Assembly: GCA_003978405.1 (NCBI GenBank) | Contig: QNZU01000049.1 | Coordinates: 1 to 6,294 of the forward strand | Direction: 5' to 3' | DNA length: 6,294 nucleotides | From: Sulfurospirillum sp. | GTDB lineage: Bacteria > Campylobacterota > Campylobacteria > Campylobacterales > QNZT01 | Shown: in pieces, positions 4,317 through 6,294 of the stretch | Layout of the letters: the number at the start of each line of letters is the position of its first letter | How positions within the stretch are numbered: the first letter of the stretch is position 1 | The notes under the pieces: generated by a model | Seen by the model: only the letters and a program-made list of their open reading frames with translations | What the model was told of the DNA's origin: nothing | The model's database searches: none | Made by a program: the position numbers and the translations under genes

Positions 4317-6294
4317 ACTACTATATCCATCCACTGCTATCTCTCTCTTATCCAAATAATCCCCAGAACTTTTGCTAGGAAGTATAAAACCACTATCATC
4401 ATCCTCTGCAAAGAAAACTTTTTTAACAGCTTCAAATTCGTAACTCTCAACTTGCTTTGAAGCTCTATTTGAATAAGTTTGACCATACATATCAAAAAAA
4501 CTTCTATAATCAAGCCCCGTTGCCCATGATAAAGATATGAGTAGCCAATCATTACTATTTATCTTTTCTACCTCATCTTTACTATAATCACTAAATCCAA
4601 GCCTCCCCTTAGCACTCTCCCAATCCTTCTTGGCATCTTTTTCCAAAAATCTCTCTAATATATGCAATCTTCCAAGCAAATGAAATCCATTCTCTAATGA
4701 GTAATCTCCTTTTGCATACTTTTGTGCATACATCATCGCTTCTATATTAAAGAGTGATTGTCCACTATAATTTGAGCTATCCCAATATGACTGCATACAG
4801 CTTTTTTTATCTTTCTTATCCACACAATTTTGAAGGCTCTCATACTGCTTTTTAAAGACCCTCTTAGAGATATGTACATTTCTTATGTAATATTTCTCAT
4901 CCAAGCCATTAGCTTCTACATATTGGTTATATCTTATTTGTGTGTAGTAGGCATAATAGTTCGTACTAGAGTGAAGCTCCCACCCTTTTAATCTAAAGAG
5001 TGCTTTCTCTAGTGAGTGTCCTACCTCATGAATATCTCCATGCGAGATAGGATCAAACGACCAATATGCATCATAAGGATTTCCAGAACAGCCAGATCCA
5101 CATGAAGCTTGATCAGCATTCATATGCTTGACAAAATCTGCATTATAAATCGGTATATCTTTTAGAGTTGCATATTTTACGATATCATCCTCCACTCTAA
5201 TTCCAGGTCCCTTGTATCCAGCAAGTGACATAACATAACTACTAGCATAAGTTTTAGTAGCCTCTGCAAGAGCTGAAGCACTACCCCATCTTATGTTATT
5301 GATAGATTCTAAGATCTTCTCTCTTTTTGAGTGAACTTCAAAAGCACTTGTGATGATCTCAGCCCAATCATATCTATCTTCTTCAAGTGCTTTAGCAAAG
5401 TTATTATCTTTATTTGGATCTGCATCAAATTCACTCCAATAGGGATGAAGACCCACATTTTCTATCTTAAATGAAACCTTAGCACCATTTTGGCTAAACT
5501 CCACCTCCAAAGGTCCTCCATATGGTGAAGTCATATATATAGTCTCATTTGGTTTTATCTCTATATGAGTAGATTGTAAATATTTAGGTCTTTTATAGCC
5601 ATCTTTTTGAAATTGATGTGTGGCTCCACTTCGTAAAGTATTGATAAATATTTTTGAAATAGTCGAACTGTTATGATCTAATCTTGTGATCTTTACTGTT
5701 TTATTTGGTAGCACATAAACACCTAATGCTCTAAAAGGTTTTTTTGAAATCAATACAACTGACTTTGTTACAGGGATAATATCTGAAAAATCGCTACGAC
5801 TAAAATTTCCCATATCCACTTGAACAGGATTTATACTCCTATAATTATATACACTAAAATCAGCATATAATGACTTCATAAATTCATTATCATCACTACT
5901 TACCTTATCCATAGGAAAAACAACACTCTGCCTAAACTTATCTCCAAGCAATGCCAAGAGTTTATAAAGTCGATAATCTTGAGTTTTGAAAATATCTATT
6001 TTATGACTATCCAAGTTAGACAAATAATTCTTGATTCTTTTTGCTCCATCAAAAAACTCACTATTTAATCCATCAACTTCACTACACTCATCACCATTTT
6101 CATCCTTCAGCCCCTTACTATTAACACATCTACTCCAATCAAATGCAAAGTCACCGTTTTGAAAGTGTTCTAACAATCTTTCCATTGACTCATATCCTTG
6201 ATTCTCAAACCAAATTCTTTGCATCTGCTTTGCACTCTCCCAAGAAGCAAAGTCTCTAGCCCAAAAGTTTCCACCATGTGGAAATTCTACCCCA
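4305..6294 (-). CDS. IMPa-type (M60-like/M88) zinc metallopeptidase, N-terminus beyond window edge
   Basis: Probably a secreted zinc peptidase related to IMPa of Pseudomonas aeruginosa, which cuts host glycoproteins next to O-glycosylated Ser/Thr. The frame stays open to the right edge (23 residues precede the Met at 6222-6224, including FPHGGNFWARDFASW), so that Met is internal; 662 residues are visible and IMPa proteins are about 900. Numbering from that Met: 130-260 is a beta-rich domain (NYRSINPVQVDMGNFSRSDF onwards, ending near SPYGGPLEVEF), 275-370 is largely helical, and the catalytic core has CGSGCSGNPYDAYWSFDP then HGDIHEVGHSLE. The zincin motif H399-E400-V-G-H403 with E406 lies at 5007-5030; E400 would be the catalytic base and the two His bind zinc. 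A helical C-terminal region (480-600) contains FHLLGRLHILERF and NDWLLISLSWATG. Six Cys fall in three close pairs (33/47, 375/379, 467/476), fitting disulfides in an exported protein. The motif is intact and no frameshift is seen. The signal peptide is not in view. Confidence 0.85.
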   Translation of the reverse strand, partial: GVEFPHGGNFWARDFASWESAKQMQRIWFENQGYESMERLLEHFQNGDFAFDWSRCVNSKGLKDENGDECSEVDGLNSEFFDGAKRIKNYLSNLDSHKIDIFKTQDYRLYKLLALLGDKFRQSVVFPMDKVSSDDNEFMKSLYADFSVYNYRSINPVQVDMGNFSRSDFSDIIPVTKSVVLISKKPFRALGVYVLPNKTVKITRLDHNSSTISKIFINTLRSGATHQFQKDGYKRPKYLQSTHIEIKPNETIYMTSPYGGPLEVEFSQNGAKVSFKIENVGLHPYWSEFDADPNKDNNFAKALEEDRYDWAEIITSAFEVHSKREKILESINNIRWGSASALAEATKTYASSYVMSLAGYKGPGIRVEDDIVKYATLKDIPIYNADFVKHMNADQASCGSGCSGNPYDAYWSFDPISHGDIHEVGHSLEKALFRLKGWELHSSTNYYAYYTQIRYNQYVEANGLDEKYYIRNVHISKRVFKKQYESLQNCVDKKDKKSCMQSYWDSSNYSGQSLFNIEAMMYAQKYAKGDYSLENGFHLLGRLHILERFLEKDAKKDWESAKGRLGFSDYSKDEVEKINSNDWLLISLSWATGLDYRSFFDMYGQTYSNRASKQVESYEFEAVKKVFFAEDDDSGFILPSKSSGDYLDKREIAVDGYSSYPY

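Noticed and set aside
6222..6224. Minus-strand ATG as the peptidase start
   Set aside because: The frame continues without a stop to the window edge with protein-like sequence, there is no signal peptide after this Met, and the family is much longer.

Overview
The window is AT-rich, has short intergenic gaps and favours AGA, TTA and ATA codons. The C-terminal part of HtpG at its left edge resembles the Campylobacterota (epsilonproteobacterial) form, so I read it as chromosomal DNA of a Campylobacterota bacterium, possibly a Sulfurimonas, Sulfurospirillum or Arcobacter relative. The genus is inference. No tRNA, rRNA, CRISPR array, insertion sequence or phage gene is visible.

Layout. Positions 1-577 (+) hold the 3' part of htpG, the Hsp90 chaperone. 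It overlaps by 4 bases (ATGA) a small exported protein with a FliL-like domain (574-1002, +). A 174-base, very AT-rich gap (1003-1176) carries a likely promoter, an inverted repeat and a strong ribosome binding site. These serve a 787-residue exported c-type cytochrome with seven CXXCH haem sites (1177-3540, +). A 10-bp hairpin (3551-3574) separates it from an exported protein built of 24-residue MORN-type repeats (3596-4276, +). On the opposite strand, converging on that gene with only 28 bases between the stops, lies most of a large zinc metallopeptidase of the IMPa type (4305-6294, -), whose N-terminus is outside the window.

How they fit together. Apart from HtpG, every protein is predicted to be, or by family is, exported: a FliL-like periplasmic protein, a periplasmic multihaem cytochrome, a MORN-repeat protein with a signal peptide, and a secreted glycoprotein-directed peptidase. 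I see no single pathway joining them. htpG and the FliL-like gene look translationally coupled. The cytochrome looks like its own transcription unit, with the MORN gene possibly fed by read-through past the hairpin. The peptidase belongs to a separate operon coming from the right.

The points most worth a second look are the cytochrome, with its large haem-free N-terminal domain, a Cys-rich motif and an eighth, non-canonical Cys/His site, and the presence of an IMPa-type O-glycopeptidase relative in this kind of bacterium.
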